From: Leptothoe sp034932105
GTDB taxonomy: Bacteria; Cyanobacteriota; Cyanobacteriia; Phormidesmidales; Phormidesmidaceae
Assembly: GCF_034932105.1 (NCBI RefSeq)
Contig: NZ_JAYGIG010000016.1
Span: forward strand, 3,251-67,250
Direction of reading: 5' to 3'
DNA length: 64,000 bases
Shown here: positions 8,188 through 17,197 of the stretch, piece by piece
How the letters are laid out: every line of letters starts with the position of its first letter
Numbering within the stretch: position 1 is the first letter of the stretch
The notes under the pieces: model-generated
Told to the model about the DNA's origin: nothing
The model's input: only the letters and a program-made list of their open reading frames with translations
Databases searched by the model: none
Program-made: the position numbers and the translations under genes

Positions 8188-11100
8188 CTAAGTAATGTAG
8201 TCCTGCAGAGCTTTAACCTCCAGGGTTTGGGTTTGCAGGGAGCGGATAGCTTCAATGGTTGCCCTGGCCCCGGAAAGGGTGGTGATGGTAGGAATTTTAT
8301 AATCCAGGGCTGTCCGACGAATCATGCGATCGTCTTCCTGGGCGGTGGCTCCTGAGGGGGTGTTGATGATCAGCTGAATTTCCCTATTTTTGATGGAGTC
8401 AATTACATGGGGACGTCCCTCATGCACTTTGTACACTAGATCCACTTCTAACCCATGGGCCTGGAGTACCTTACGGGTACCGACGGTGGCAATCAGCTGA
8501 AATCCTAAAGCCGAGAGTTCTTGCGCAATGGCAACCACGGCTTCTTTTTCCCGATCATTCATGGATATAAAGGTGGTGCCACTGAGGGGCAGCTCCTGAC
8601 TGGCCGCCAGTTCAGCTTTAGCAAAGGCTCGGCCAAAGTCAATGTCGATCCCCATGACTTCGCCCGTAGATCGCATTTCTGGCCCCAGCAGGGTGTCGGT
8701 GCCGGGAAACTTGCTGAAGGGTAGAACAGCTTCTTTCACCGAAATATGCTTGGGGATCACTTCGGTGGTAACGCCCAACTCCGCCAAGGTTTGCCCAGAC
8801 ATCACCAGGACAGCAACCTTGGCTAGGGGAATGCCCGTGGCCTTGGAGACAAAGGGCACGGTGCGAGACGCCCGAGGGTTGGCTTCCAGGATGTATACCT
8901 GGTCATCTTTGATGGCGAATTGAATGTTCATCAGGCCGATTACCTGAAGCGCCTTGGCTAGCTTGACGGTCCAATCACGAATGACCCCCAGGGTCTCGGC
9001 TTTGAGGGTGATGGTGGGTAGGGAACAGGCGGAGTCACCGGAGTGAATACCCGCCTGTTCAATGTGCTCCATGATGCCCCCAATCACCACTTGGCCGGTG
9101 CGATCGCAAATGGCATCCACATCTACCTCAATGGCATTTTCCAAAAACCGATCGATCAAAATCGGATGGTCCGGCTCCACCTGCACCGCCGTGGTCATAT
9201 AGCGCTCCAGATCCTGATCGGAATAAACCACCTCCATGGCCCGGCCCCCAAGCACATAGCTGGGGCGTACCACCACGGGATAGTGAATTTTTTGGGCGAT
9301 CTCCAGGGCTTCTTGGTAGCTGCGGGCGATGCCATTGGCGGGCTGGGTGATGTCCAGATCCCAAAGAATCTTTTCAAACCGCTCCCGATCTTCAGCGGTG
9401 TCAATGGAGTCGGGGGACGTACCCCATATTTGGGTTTGAATGGGCTGACCGTTCACCTCCGGCCCACTGGCCAAATAGGCCTGGAGCGGCAGCGCCAGCT
9501 TCAGGGGAGTTTGGCCCCCAAACTGAATGATCACCCCGACGGGGTTCTCCGCTTCAATGATATTGAGCACATCTTCCTTGGTCAGGGGCTCAAAATACAG
9601 CCGGTCGCTGGTGTCATAGTCGGTGGATACGGTCTCCGGATTGGAGTTGACCATGATGGTCTCAAAATCCTCGTCCTGCAGCGCATAGGAGGCATGGCAG
9701 CAGCAGTAGTCAAACTCGATTCCCTGGCCAATGCGGTTGGGTCCCCCACCCAAAATCATCACCTTGCGTCGGTTCGAGGGCTTGACCTCGGTTTCAGTTT
9801 CGTAGGTGGAGTAATAGTAGGGGGTGTAGGCCTCAAACTCAGCGGCACAGGTGTCCACCGTTTTATAGACCGGGATCACCCCCAGGGATTTGCGCTGGGT
9901 GCGCACCCGGTCCTCGTCGGTTTTGGTGGCATAGGCAATTTGGCTATCGCTAAAGCCCTGCTGCTTTACCGCCATCATTTGTTCTGGGGTAATGGCCTCT
10001 AGGGGGGTGCGTTTAAGCCATTTTTCCGTGACTAGCAGATCCTGGAGCTTGTCGATAAACCAGGGATCAATGCCGGTCAGCTCATAGATGTCCTGGGGAC
10101 TGAGGCCCAGCTGCAGAGCATGGCGTAGGGAAAAAATCCGGTCCGGATTGGGGGAGCGCAAACTGGAACGCACCTTGGACAGGGTGGGGAGGGTTTCGTT
10201 GCGATCGCACCCCCAACCCGCCCGCCCCGTCTCCAAGGACCGCAATGCCTTTTGGAAGGACTCTTGGAAAGTGCGACCAATGGCCATGGCCTCACCCACC
10301 GACTTCATTTGGGTAGTCAGCAGGGGGGCACTGCCCGGAAACTTTTCAAAGGCAAACCGGGGAATCTTGGTGACGACATAGTCAATGGTGGGCTCAAAAC
10401 TGGCCGGGGTTTTTTGGGTAATATCGTTGGAAATTTCACTCAGGGTATAGCCCACCGCCAGCTTGGCCGCAAATTTCGCAATGGGAAACCCCGTTGCCTT
10501 AGAAGCCAACGCCGAACTGCGAGACACCCGGGGATTCATCTCAATCACAATCATTTCCCCCGTATCCGGGTTGATCGCAAACTGAATATTGGAGCCCCCC
10601 GTCTCCACCCCAATTTCACGAATGATCTTAATGGAGGCATCCCGTAACCGCTGGTATTCTTTGTCCGTCAGGGTTTGGGCCGGAGCCACGGTAATCGAAT
10701 CCCCAGTGTGGATGCCCATGGGATCTAAATTTTCAATGGAGCAGACGATCACCACGTTGTCGGCGAGGTCTCGCATCACCTCTAACTCATACTCTTTCCA
10801 GCCCAACAGGGATTTCTCCACCAAAATCTGAGAGACCGGGCTAGCGTCCAGACCCGACTTAGCAATAGTTTCAAACTCTTCCTGGTTGTAGGCAATGCCA
10901 CCGCCCGTGCCGCCGAGGGTAAACGCTGGTCGAATAATCAGCGGATAGATCCCAATCTCATTGGCAATCATCTGGGCTTCGTCCATGGTTTCCGCCAAAC
11001 CCGATGGACACATACCTACGCCGATGCGCTCCATCGCCTCTTTAAAGAGACGGCGATCTTCGGCCATTTCAATAGCATTTAGCTTGGCCCCAATCAGCTC

Positions 11101-11439
11101 CACATTGTGCTTAGCCAGCACCCCTGACTTAGCCAAATCAACCGCCAAATTAAGCGCGGTCTGCCCCCCCATGGTGGGTAGTAGGGCATCGGGCTTTTCC
11201 TGCTCAATTACCCGCGTCACCAGCTCCAGGGTGAGGGGCTCAATATACGTCCGATCCGCCGTTTCGGGATCGGTCATAATGGTGGCCGGGTTGGAGTTAA
11301 TTAGCACCACCTCATAGCCTTCTTCCCGCAGAGCCTTGCAGGCCTGGGTGCCCGAATAATCAAACTCGCAAGCTTGACCGATAACAATCGGACCGGAACC
11401 AATTAACAAAATCTTGCGGAGGTCGTTGCGGCGGGGCAT
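8188..11439 (-). CDS. carB: Carbamoyl-phosphate synthase large subunit
   Basis: The protein has 1083 residues, close to the usual 1070-1090. It shows the duplicated ATP-grasp architecture: N-terminal half with GSGPIVIGQACEFDYSGTQ and IEMNPRVSRSSALASKATG, C-terminal half with GGGPNRIGQGIEFDYCCCH and LEANPRASRTVPFVSKATG, then an MGS-like allosteric domain at the end. It makes carbamoyl phosphate from ammonia, bicarbonate and 2 ATP for arginine and pyrimidine synthesis, using ammonia from the CarA subunit. carA is not in the window, which is normal for cyanobacteria. It stands alone on the minus strand. Confidence 0.98.
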   Translation of the reverse strand: MPRRNDLRKILLIGSGPIVIGQACEFDYSGTQACKALREEGYEVVLINSNPATIMTDPETADRTYIEPLTLELVTRVIEQEKPDALLPTMGGQTALNLAVDLAKSGVLAKHNVELIGAKLNAIEMAEDRRLFKEAMERIGVGMCPSGLAETMDEAQMIANEIGIYPLIIRPAFTLGGTGGGIAYNQEEFETIAKSGLDASPVSQILVEKSLLGWKEYELEVMRDLADNVVIVCSIENLDPMGIHTGDSITVAPAQTLTDKEYQRLRDASIKIIREIGVETGGSNIQFAINPDTGEMIVIEMNPRVSRSSALASKATGFPIAKFAAKLAVGYTLSEISNDITQKTPASFEPTIDYVVTKIPRFAFEKFPGSAPLLTTQMKSVGEAMAIGRTFQESFQKALRSLETGRAGWGCDRNETLPTLSKVRSSLRSPNPDRIFSLRHALQLGLSPQDIYELTGIDPWFIDKLQDLLVTEKWLKRTPLEAITPEQMMAVKQQGFSDSQIAYATKTDEDRVRTQRKSLGVIPVYKTVDTCAAEFEAYTPYYYSTYETETEVKPSNRRKVMILGGGPNRIGQGIEFDYCCCHASYALQDEDFETIMVNSNPETVSTDYDTSDRLYFEPLTKEDVLNIIEAENPVGVIIQFGGQTPLKLALPLQAYLASGPEVNGQPIQTQIWGTSPDSIDTAEDRERFEKILWDLDITQPANGIARSYQEALEIAQKIHYPVVVRPSYVLGGRAMEVVYSDQDLERYMTTAVQVEPDHPILIDRFLENAIEVDVDAICDRTGQVVIGGIMEHIEQAGIHSGDSACSLPTITLKAETLGVIRDWTVKLAKALQVIGLMNIQFAIKDDQVYILEANPRASRTVPFVSKATGIPLAKVAVLVMSGQTLAELGVTTEVIPKHISVKEAVLPFSKFPGTDTLLGPEMRSTGEVMGIDIDFGRAFAKAELAASQELPLSGTTFISMNDREKEAVVAIAQELSALGFQLIATVGTRKVLQAHGLEVDLVYKVHEGRPHVIDSIKNREIQLIINTPSGATAQEDDRMIRRTALDYKIPTITTLSGARATIEAIRSLQTQTLEVKALQDYIT

Positions 11440-11743
11440 AAGCGGGCGTTGGGGAAATCGAGGGCAAATCTGGACAGCTCATATCAGCGCCAGATCAACG
11501 GATCTAAATGATTAAATCCAAATCATTGTAGGCCTTTCTTTCACTCCCAAGGTGGAGATTTTTCAGGAGTTTTTAACCACCTTGGGGTTAACAGCCATCA
11601 ACGATGGCAAATCGCCCTCGGCCATGCCCCCAGTCTCCGGGTGTATATTCATGCAACTAGGCCAGACAACCCAGCCAGACAACCAGGCCAGACAACCGGG
11701 ATTATTGCCCCATATCGTAGCCAGGGTCTATCACCCGACCAAT
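11440..11743. repeat. Intergenic region with 13-bp tandem repeat
   Basis: This gap lies upstream of carB and beyond the lipoprotein gene's terminator. GCCAGACAACC appears three times at a 13-bp period (11661-11671, 11674-11684, 11687-11697). An open frame on the plus strand here (11552-11791) runs into the terminator and has no recognisable content. The carB promoter must lie in the right-hand part of the gap, but I cannot point to it. Confidence 0.5.
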
Positions 11744-11789
11744 AAAAATGGAGAGGTGCTGTACTCTACAGCGGCACCTCTCCATTTTT
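11744..11789 (-). terminator. Terminator downstream of the repeat lipoprotein gene
   Basis: A perfect 16-bp inverted repeat (11744-11759 with 11774-11789, AAAAATGGAGAGGTGC and its complement) has a 14-nt loop. The left arm gives a T5 tract on the minus strand and the right arm one on the plus strand, so it can act both ways. It follows the minus-strand gene ending at 11849. Confidence 0.8.
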
Positions 11790-11848
11790 GAAATTACATT
11801 GAAATTGCGAAGGGAGAACCGATGTACCTGGGTCCTCCCGATGGGAAA

Positions 11849-12268
11849 TTAGCCTTCGCCGCCTTCGCCGCCTTCGCCACCTTCGCTGCCTTCGCCAGTC
11901 ACTGCGTCCTCAACTTCACCAGCCGCATCGCCAGCAGCGTCTACGGCACTACCAGCCGCATCGCCAGCGGCATCGACAGTACCATCGACAGCTTTACCAG
12001 CTGCATCGACGGCACCACCGGCTGCTTCACCGGCTGCATCAACGGCACCACCAGCTGCTTCACCAGCTGCATCGACGGCACCACCAGCTGCATCACCGGC
12101 CGCATCGACGGCTTCACCGGCTGCATCAACGGCTTCACCCGCTTTGTCCACAGCGGTACCAGCCGCGTCATTCGCATCTTTTACATTGTCAGTAGTACCG
12201 CCGCCACAGGCAGCAACAGCCGCAGCGACACCCAGGCTCAAAAATAGTTGAATTGCACGAGTCTTCAT
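11849..12268 (-). CDS. Ala/Gly-rich repeat lipoprotein
   Basis: The protein has 139 residues. The signal sequence ends in a lipobox (VAAC, Cys21), so the mature protein should be lipid-anchored. The rest is an 11-residue repeat of the type DAAGEAAGGAV, about eight imperfect copies, likely forming an amphipathic helix reminiscent of LEA-like or apolipoprotein-like repeats, then an acidic VEDAVTGEG and a GGE repeat tail. GGAG about nine bases before the ATG supports the start. The antisense frame is open only because of the repeat. No known function; stress protection or envelope spacing is a guess. Confidence 0.75.
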   Translation of the reverse strand: MKTRAIQLFLSLGVAAAVAACGGGTTDNVKDANDAAGTAVDKAGEAVDAAGEAVDAAGDAAGGAVDAAGEAAGGAVDAAGEAAGGAVDAAGKAVDGTVDAAGDAAGSAVDAAGDAAGEVEDAVTGEGSEGGEGGEGGEG

Positions 12269-12575
12269 TCTGATTATCTCCGTTTTAAATGGGTGAGCTA
12301 AGCCACCGACTAACTATTTTGCATACAAACTAACCATTTGCTTTCTTTGATAAAAAAAACTGTGGTGATTGACGGATTTGAATAAGCCAAGATGTCTGTG
12401 CATTCACCCGTACGGACATCTTGATAATGAATCTGTCAGGAAACCCACAGTAAAGTAAGGCTTCAGTGAAGCAGAGAGAGAGCCTAGGGATATGATGACC
12501 GTAGTAGGTGTTATTGATTGCTAATCTCAATAGCTATCTACCATCCCCACTCTTAATAATTTGTTCCTAGCCCCT
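12269..12575. other. Divergent promoter region with hairpin
   Basis: This gap separates the lipoprotein gene (minus) from the ABC ATPase gene (plus). It holds a 9-bp perfect inverted repeat, CAAGATGTC (12388-12396) with GACATCTTG (12415-12423), 18 nt apart. It could be an operator or an RNA hairpin. No gene is supported. Confidence 0.4.
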
Positions 12576-13688
12576 ATGCCTACGGTTTCCCAGACCTCTT
12601 CTGAATTGAAGTCAACACCTTTATCCACGGTACTGCAGCTTTACGATGTAACAAAGCAGTACCCACAACAGGCGGTTCCTGCCATCAATCAGGTCAGTTT
12701 AAAGCTAGGCCAGGGAGAACTCCTGGCGCTGTTGGGACCATCGGGCTGTGGCAAAACAACCTTGTTGAGAACTATTGCAGGATTTGAAATTCCTGAGACG
12801 GGTTGGATCGAATTGGCCCAGCAGCCAGTGTGTGGTCAGGGGGCTGCCGTTCCGCCAGAACGGCGTGATGTGGGCATTGTGTTTCAGGATTACGCCCTAT
12901 TTCCCCATTTATGTGTGATGGATAATGTCGCCTTTGGTCTGAAGCACCTGAGTCGTCATCGACGGATGCCCCATGACCAGATTCACACCCTGGCCCAAGA
13001 AGCGATCCAGCTGGTGGGATTAGCCGGGTATGAAACGCGCTATCCCCATGCCCTATCGGGGGGGCAACAGCAGCGGGTGGCCTTGGCTAGGGCCCTAGCC
13101 CCTCGACCGTCCCTAGTGCTGCTGGACGAGCCCTTTAGTAATTTGGACGTCCAGGTGCGTCTGTACCTGCGCCAGGAAGTCCGTAGCATTCTCAAGGGGG
13201 TGGGGGCTTCAGGAATTTTTGTCACCCACGATCAGCAGGAGGCGTTGGCCATTGCCGACCGGGTGGCGGTGATGCGGGCAGGGCGGATTGAGCAGTTGGC
13301 GAGCCCAGAGGAAATTTATGAGCAACCGGCCTCCCAGTTCATTGCTGATTTTGTCACCCAGGCTAACTTTCTCGAAGCCCAGCGCTCAGGGGATGGATGG
13401 CAAACCGCCCTAGGATTGGTGGATCCGGCTATGGTGCATCCCACGGAGGCGACCCAAGGAATGCTGATGCTGCGGCAGGAGGAGCTGTCTCTTCAGGCGG
13501 TGGAAACGGATGGGGATAAGGTTTTGGTGATTTGCGATCGCGAATTCCTCGGCCGCGAATACAAATACACCCTGACCCACCCCACCCTGGGTAATTTGCA
13601 AGCCCGCACCCCCATGAAGTTTGCCATGGGGGATACCGTCCAAGTGAGCGTTAAGCCAAATCCCTATGGGTTGAGGGTATTTGATTAG
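12576..13688 (+). CDS. futC: Fe3+-type ABC transporter ATP-binding protein
   Basis: The protein has 370 residues from the ATG at 12576; an upstream in-frame TTG at 12561 is less likely. It shows Walker A GPSGCGKTT, Q-loop VFQDYALFPH, signature LSGGQQQR, Walker B LVLLDEP, and an H-loop FVTHD. The C-terminal 120 residues form the TOBE-like regulatory domain of the FbpC/CysA/PotA group. The short linker and sequence style resemble FbpC/FutC, the ATPase for ferric iron uptake, but substrate choice rests on family resemblance and no permease or binding protein is adjacent. Confidence 0.8.
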   Translation: MPTVSQTSSELKSTPLSTVLQLYDVTKQYPQQAVPAINQVSLKLGQGELLALLGPSGCGKTTLLRTIAGFEIPETGWIELAQQPVCGQGAAVPPERRDVGIVFQDYALFPHLCVMDNVAFGLKHLSRHRRMPHDQIHTLAQEAIQLVGLAGYETRYPHALSGGQQQRVALARALAPRPSLVLLDEPFSNLDVQVRLYLRQEVRSILKGVGASGIFVTHDQQEALAIADRVAVMRAGRIEQLASPEEIYEQPASQFIADFVTQANFLEAQRSGDGWQTALGLVDPAMVHPTEATQGMLMLRQEELSLQAVETDGDKVLVICDREFLGREYKYTLTHPTLGNLQARTPMKFAMGDTVQVSVKPNPYGLRVFD

Positions 13689-13717
13689 AACTTTGTAGTT
13701 ATTTAGCCTTAGGTGGC

Positions 13718-14575
13718 TCAGGATAAGTAGTCCAATAAGGATTGCCGCATGACCTCCACTGGAGGTGGCTGTTGAGTCCATATTTCTAAGGCTGCCGCTC
13801 CCTGCTGGACCAGCATTTCTAACCCATCAAATGGCATCAGTCCGGCCGTACTGGCCTGCTGTAAAAACTGCGTAGGTCGGGGAGTGTAGATCAAATCGTA
13901 GGCAACGGCCTGACTGGGGAGCAAGCCGATCTGAGCATCGGTCAAGGGCGATGCCGCCCCATGGGGAGCCATCCCCACGGGAGTCGAGTTGATTATCAAC
14001 CCCACCCTGGGCAGCAGATCATTCAACCGATCCCAAGCATGAACCGCTAGGGGGGGCTGTAAAGGGGAGGTTTTCCAGCCCTGGGCAAAGGCTGCTAGTT
14101 TTTCCGCGCTGCGCCCCACCACTAAAATTTCTGGACAGCCTAGCTGGTGACAGGCGGCCACCACGGCTCGGGCGGCACCGCCGTTACCCAGGATCAGCGC
14201 CGGTGACTGGCTCCAGTCTCGTCCTAAGGCCTGCAACGGAGCCATAAATCCGGCCGCATCCGTATTGGTGCCATGCCAACTACCCTCGTTCCACCAGACG
14301 GTGTTGACCGCCCCGATGGCCTGGGCCACCGGAGAAACATGGGCCAGCAGTGGCATGATGGTCTGCTTGTGGGGAATGGTGATGTTAAATCCCGTCAGCC
14401 CCATGGCGGCAAACCCATTGATGGCGGTTTTGAGCCGCTCTGGAGCAATCGGAAACGGCAAGTACACATAGTCAATGCCCAGGGTTGCGATCGCAGCATT
14501 GTGCATAATCGGCGACATGGAATGCTTGACCGGATAGCCAATCACCCCCAGGAGCTGAGTTGTCCCTTTAATCAT
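13718..14575 (-). CDS. aroE: Shikimate dehydrogenase
   Basis: The protein has 285 residues. It reduces 3-dehydroshikimate to shikimate with NADPH. Visible motifs are GVIGYPVKHSMSPIMHN (shikimate-binding Ser pair), FNITIPHKQ with the catalytic Lys, NTDAAGF, and the NADP-binding GNGGAARAV followed by a VVGRS. The start is set at MIKGTTQ (14575). The longer frame to 14659 would encode a repeated NSGH peptide derived from a doubled TGTCCTGAGTTG and is probably untranslated. It is convergent with the ABC ATPase gene, 29 bp apart. Confidence 0.95.
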   Translation of the reverse strand: MIKGTTQLLGVIGYPVKHSMSPIMHNAAIATLGIDYVYLPFPIAPERLKTAINGFAAMGLTGFNITIPHKQTIMPLLAHVSPVAQAIGAVNTVWWNEGSWHGTNTDAAGFMAPLQALGRDWSQSPALILGNGGAARAVVAACHQLGCPEILVVGRSAEKLAAFAQGWKTSPLQPPLAVHAWDRLNDLLPRVGLIINSTPVGMAPHGAASPLTDAQIGLLPSQAVAYDLIYTPRPTQFLQQASTAGLMPFDGLEMLVQQGAAALEIWTQQPPPVEVMRQSLLDYLS

Positions 14576-14760
14576 TAACGGTTTAATCACCACAGATTTG
14601 TGTCCTGAGTTGTGTCCTGAGTTGGTGTCGTGGGTCGGTAGGATGCGTAGCGCTCCCAATTACTTATAATGAAACCTGCTACCTGGCAAGAAACCTGAAT
14701 TTCACCGTTTTCCCCAGGACTCCATTAGCTCCATCCACCGCCCTAATCCCCACAACCATC

Positions 14761-16017
14761 GTGACTGCCACTCCGCTTTCCCCATCCGTTTCCCCCCAGC
14801 TCACCGCCCCCGAGGTCCGTCCCGATCAGCTGGGCCGCTTTGGTCGTTTTGGCGGCAAGTATGTGCCCGAAACCCTGATGCCTGCCCTAGCAGAGCTGGA
14901 GGAGGCGTTTTATACCTATCGCCATGAGGCGGGGTTTGAAGCCGAGCTCAACGGACTACTCAAGGACTATGTGGGGCGAGCCAATCCCCTCTACTTTGCG
15001 GAGCGCCTGACGGAGTACTATGCCCGTCCCGATGGCAGCGGGGCCCAAATCTATCTCAAGCGAGAAGACCTCAACCACACCGGCGCCCATAAGATCAACA
15101 ACGCCCTCGGTCAGGTGCTCCTGGCCAAGCGCATGGGCAAAAAGCGCATCATCGCTGAGACCGGGGCCGGTCAGCACGGGGTGGCCACCGCCACCGTCTG
15201 CGCCCGGTTTGGCATTGACTGTGTCATCTATATGGGTGTCCATGACATGGAGCGTCAGGCCCTGAACGTATTTCGCATGCGGCTGATGGGGGCTACGGTG
15301 CAGCCCGTCAGTTCTGGTACGGGTACCCTCAAGGACGCCACCTCTGAAGCGATTCGAGACTGGGTCACCAACGTGGAAAACACCCACTACATTTTGGGCT
15401 CGGTGGCCGGCCCCCATCCCTACCCCATGATTGTGCGGGAGTTCCACGCCATCATCGGTCAAGAAACTCGGGCTCAGTGCCAGGAGAAATGGGGCGGTCT
15501 ACCGGATATTTTGATGGCCTGTGTCGGAGGTGGGTCCAATGCCATGGGCCTGTTCCATGAGTTTGTGAATGAGCCTACCGTGCGCCTGATTGGCATTGAA
15601 GCCTCCGGCGAGGGGGTGAGCACTGGCAAGCACGCCGCCACCCTCACAGCCGGCCGGATTGGTGTATTACACGGGGCCATGAGCTTTTTGCTCCAGGACA
15701 GTGATGGGCAGGTGATTGAACCCCATTCCATCAGTGCCGGTTTGGACTACCCCGGTGTCGGTCCCGAGCATAGTTACTTTAAAGACATTGGTCGGGCAGA
15801 ATATTACGGAGTTACGGATCAAGAAGCCCTGGATGCCTTCCAGCTGGTTTCCCAACGGGAAGGCATCATTCCGGCCCTGGAAACAGCCCATGCGTTTGCC
15901 TATCTAGAAACCCTCTGCCCCCAGTTGGAGGGCAATCCCACCATTGTGATCAATTGCTCTGGCCGGGGGGATAAGGATGTGCAAACGGTGGCGAAGATAC
16001 TGAAGTTTGATGACTAG
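14761..16017 (+). CDS. trpB: Tryptophan synthase beta subunit
   Basis: The protein has 418 residues, with a GTG start at 14761 and no upstream in-frame ATG. It condenses indole and serine to tryptophan using PLP. Lys111 in HTGAHKINN is the PLP lysine. GRFGGKYVPETLMPAL, AETGAGQHGVATA, the phosphate-binding GGGSNAMG, and the C-terminal NCSGRGDKDV are all present. It is the typical TrpB1 type. trpA is not adjacent, as is usual for dispersed cyanobacterial trp genes. Confidence 0.97.
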   Translation: MTATPLSPSVSPQLTAPEVRPDQLGRFGRFGGKYVPETLMPALAELEEAFYTYRHEAGFEAELNGLLKDYVGRANPLYFAERLTEYYARPDGSGAQIYLKREDLNHTGAHKINNALGQVLLAKRMGKKRIIAETGAGQHGVATATVCARFGIDCVIYMGVHDMERQALNVFRMRLMGATVQPVSSGTGTLKDATSEAIRDWVTNVENTHYILGSVAGPHPYPMIVREFHAIIGQETRAQCQEKWGGLPDILMACVGGGSNAMGLFHEFVNEPTVRLIGIEASGEGVSTGKHAATLTAGRIGVLHGAMSFLLQDSDGQVIEPHSISAGLDYPGVGPEHSYFKDIGRAEYYGVTDQEALDAFQLVSQREGIIPALETAHAFAYLETLCPQLEGNPTIVINCSGRGDKDVQTVAKILKFDD

Positions 16018-16189
16018 AAGCATTTTGGGGAGTTGGCTGAGCAGAGTTGTTTGCGCAGCGTCTCCTTAGGAGTTAGCCAATTCCGCTCGGCCAATTTTAC
16101 ACCCAGTGTCCCCTGAGCGGAGTCGTTGGCATAGCCACCCCAGAGGCGCTAGGGGACACTTCACTTTGTAATCAAAGGAACCTTGCATC
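16018..16189. other. Inverted-repeat region after trpB
   Basis: AGTGTCCCCT (16105-16114) and AGGGGACACT (16151-16160) form a perfect 10-bp inverted repeat. An outer set of TTGGCTGAGC / GCTCGGCCAA-like words surrounds it on the left. The structure may terminate trpB or lie in the leader of the exonuclease gene. There is no T tract, so the role is unclear. Confidence 0.4.
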
Positions 16190-16813
16190 TTGGATAACTT
16201 TGAGGTTTGCGATCGCGACCTGCCAAAATCCCTACTTGAGCGCTACCTAGCGGCCGATGCCATGGCCATCGACACCGAAACCATGGGTCTCAATCCCCTG
16301 CGAGATCGCCTCTGTCTGGTACAGCTCTGCGACCCGGAGGGCTATAGTTCAGCCATCCGCATTGAGCGGGGACAAACCAGCGCTCCCAACCTGCAGCAAT
16401 TGCTCGAAATGCCCAGCATTCTTAAACTATTTCACTTTGCCCGGTTTGACTTAGCTACCCTGAAACATCACCTAGGGATTCAAGTAGCCCCCGTATTCTG
16501 CACCAAAATTGCCAGCAAACTGGCCCGCACCTATAGCCCCCGCCACGGTCTCAAAGAACTGGTCAAAGAAATTGCGGGCATAGAACTCGATAAGTCCGCC
16601 CAAAGCTCTGATTGGGGCAACGTGAAGCACCTTAGCGACGAGCAGTTGGCCTATGCCGCCAACGATGTCCGCTATCTCCACGAGCTATCCATGCGTCTTA
16701 CCCTGATGCTACAGCGGGAAGGGCGCTGGTCCCTGGCGGAGGAATGTTTCCAATGTCTACCCACCTTTATTCACCTAGATCTGTTGCAGTATCAAAATAT
16801 TTTTGAGCACTGA
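16190..16813 (+). CDS. RNase D-like 3'-5' exonuclease
   Basis: The protein has 207 residues with a TTG start at 16190, preceded by AAAGGA at about 16174-16179; starting at any later ATG would cut off the first beta strand. It is a DEDDy exonuclease: Asp/Glu in AIDTETMGL, Asp in FHFARFD, and the third motif in YAANDVRYL with Asp and Tyr. FCTKIASKLARTY and KSAQSSDWG are typical of the short cyanobacterial ribonuclease D family, which lacks HRDC domains. It trims RNA or DNA 3' ends; the substrate is unknown. Confidence 0.88.
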   Translation: MDNFEVCDRDLPKSLLERYLAADAMAIDTETMGLNPLRDRLCLVQLCDPEGYSSAIRIERGQTSAPNLQQLLEMPSILKLFHFARFDLATLKHHLGIQVAPVFCTKIASKLARTYSPRHGLKELVKEIAGIELDKSAQSSDWGNVKHLSDEQLAYAANDVRYLHELSMRLTLMLQREGRWSLAEECFQCLPTFIHLDLLQYQNIFEH

Positions 16814-17197
16814 GGGATTTAAACCCTCAGGGGATTTACTGCCCCCGCAGCAGCGAAAATTTCCGTTACCTTGGTTACTCGTCCCGTAATTTTCAGGGAA
16901 CTCTGATCACGGAATCAGATCAGGCCGGGCATACCTGGTTGGGGATTAGGCCTAATGGTGTTACCCCATCACCCCCAAAGTGAAGGCCATCGCCGTCGCC
17001 AAAATCTACGTAAGATTCCGGAATGCTTAGGGAACAGAGAGTTAAATACTAAGGTATTGACCGGATATTTTCCCACCCTCCTTTATGGAGAGTCTCTCGA
17101 ATGTGGAGTTTCCTTAAAGAAGCTCATCTGTTAATGGTTTTTGTTATGTTCATACGCCATTAATGTCATCAAAGGTGTTCGTTAATCTATTAATTAT
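16814..17197. other. Intergenic region upstream of rfbF
   Basis: A hairpin overlaps the preceding stop codon (CTGAGGG/CCCTCAG, 16810-16816 with 16824-16830). Another small stem is CTGAT/ATCAG near 16902-16918, and AATAC/GTATT (17045-17058) sits closer to rfbF and could be an operator. There is no open frame worth calling. Confidence 0.4.

Noticed and set aside
9043..10002. Long plus-strand open frame opposite carB
   Set aside because: It is a shadow of the conserved carB reading frame; the translated product has no family-like content.
11552..11791. Small plus-strand open frame after carB
   Set aside because: It runs through a 13-bp tandem repeat and into a perfect terminator hairpin, with no ribosome binding site or recognisable motif.
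11900..12140. Possible CRISPR-like array because of regular repeats
   Set aside because: Repeats are contiguous, in frame and imperfect, with no unique spacers and no cas genes nearby.
11822..12247. Plus-strand open frame of about 140 codons rich in Thr, Ser and Cys
   Set aside because: It is the antisense of the 33-bp coding repeat of the lipoprotein gene. The minus-strand product has a lipobox and ribosome binding site, this one has neither.
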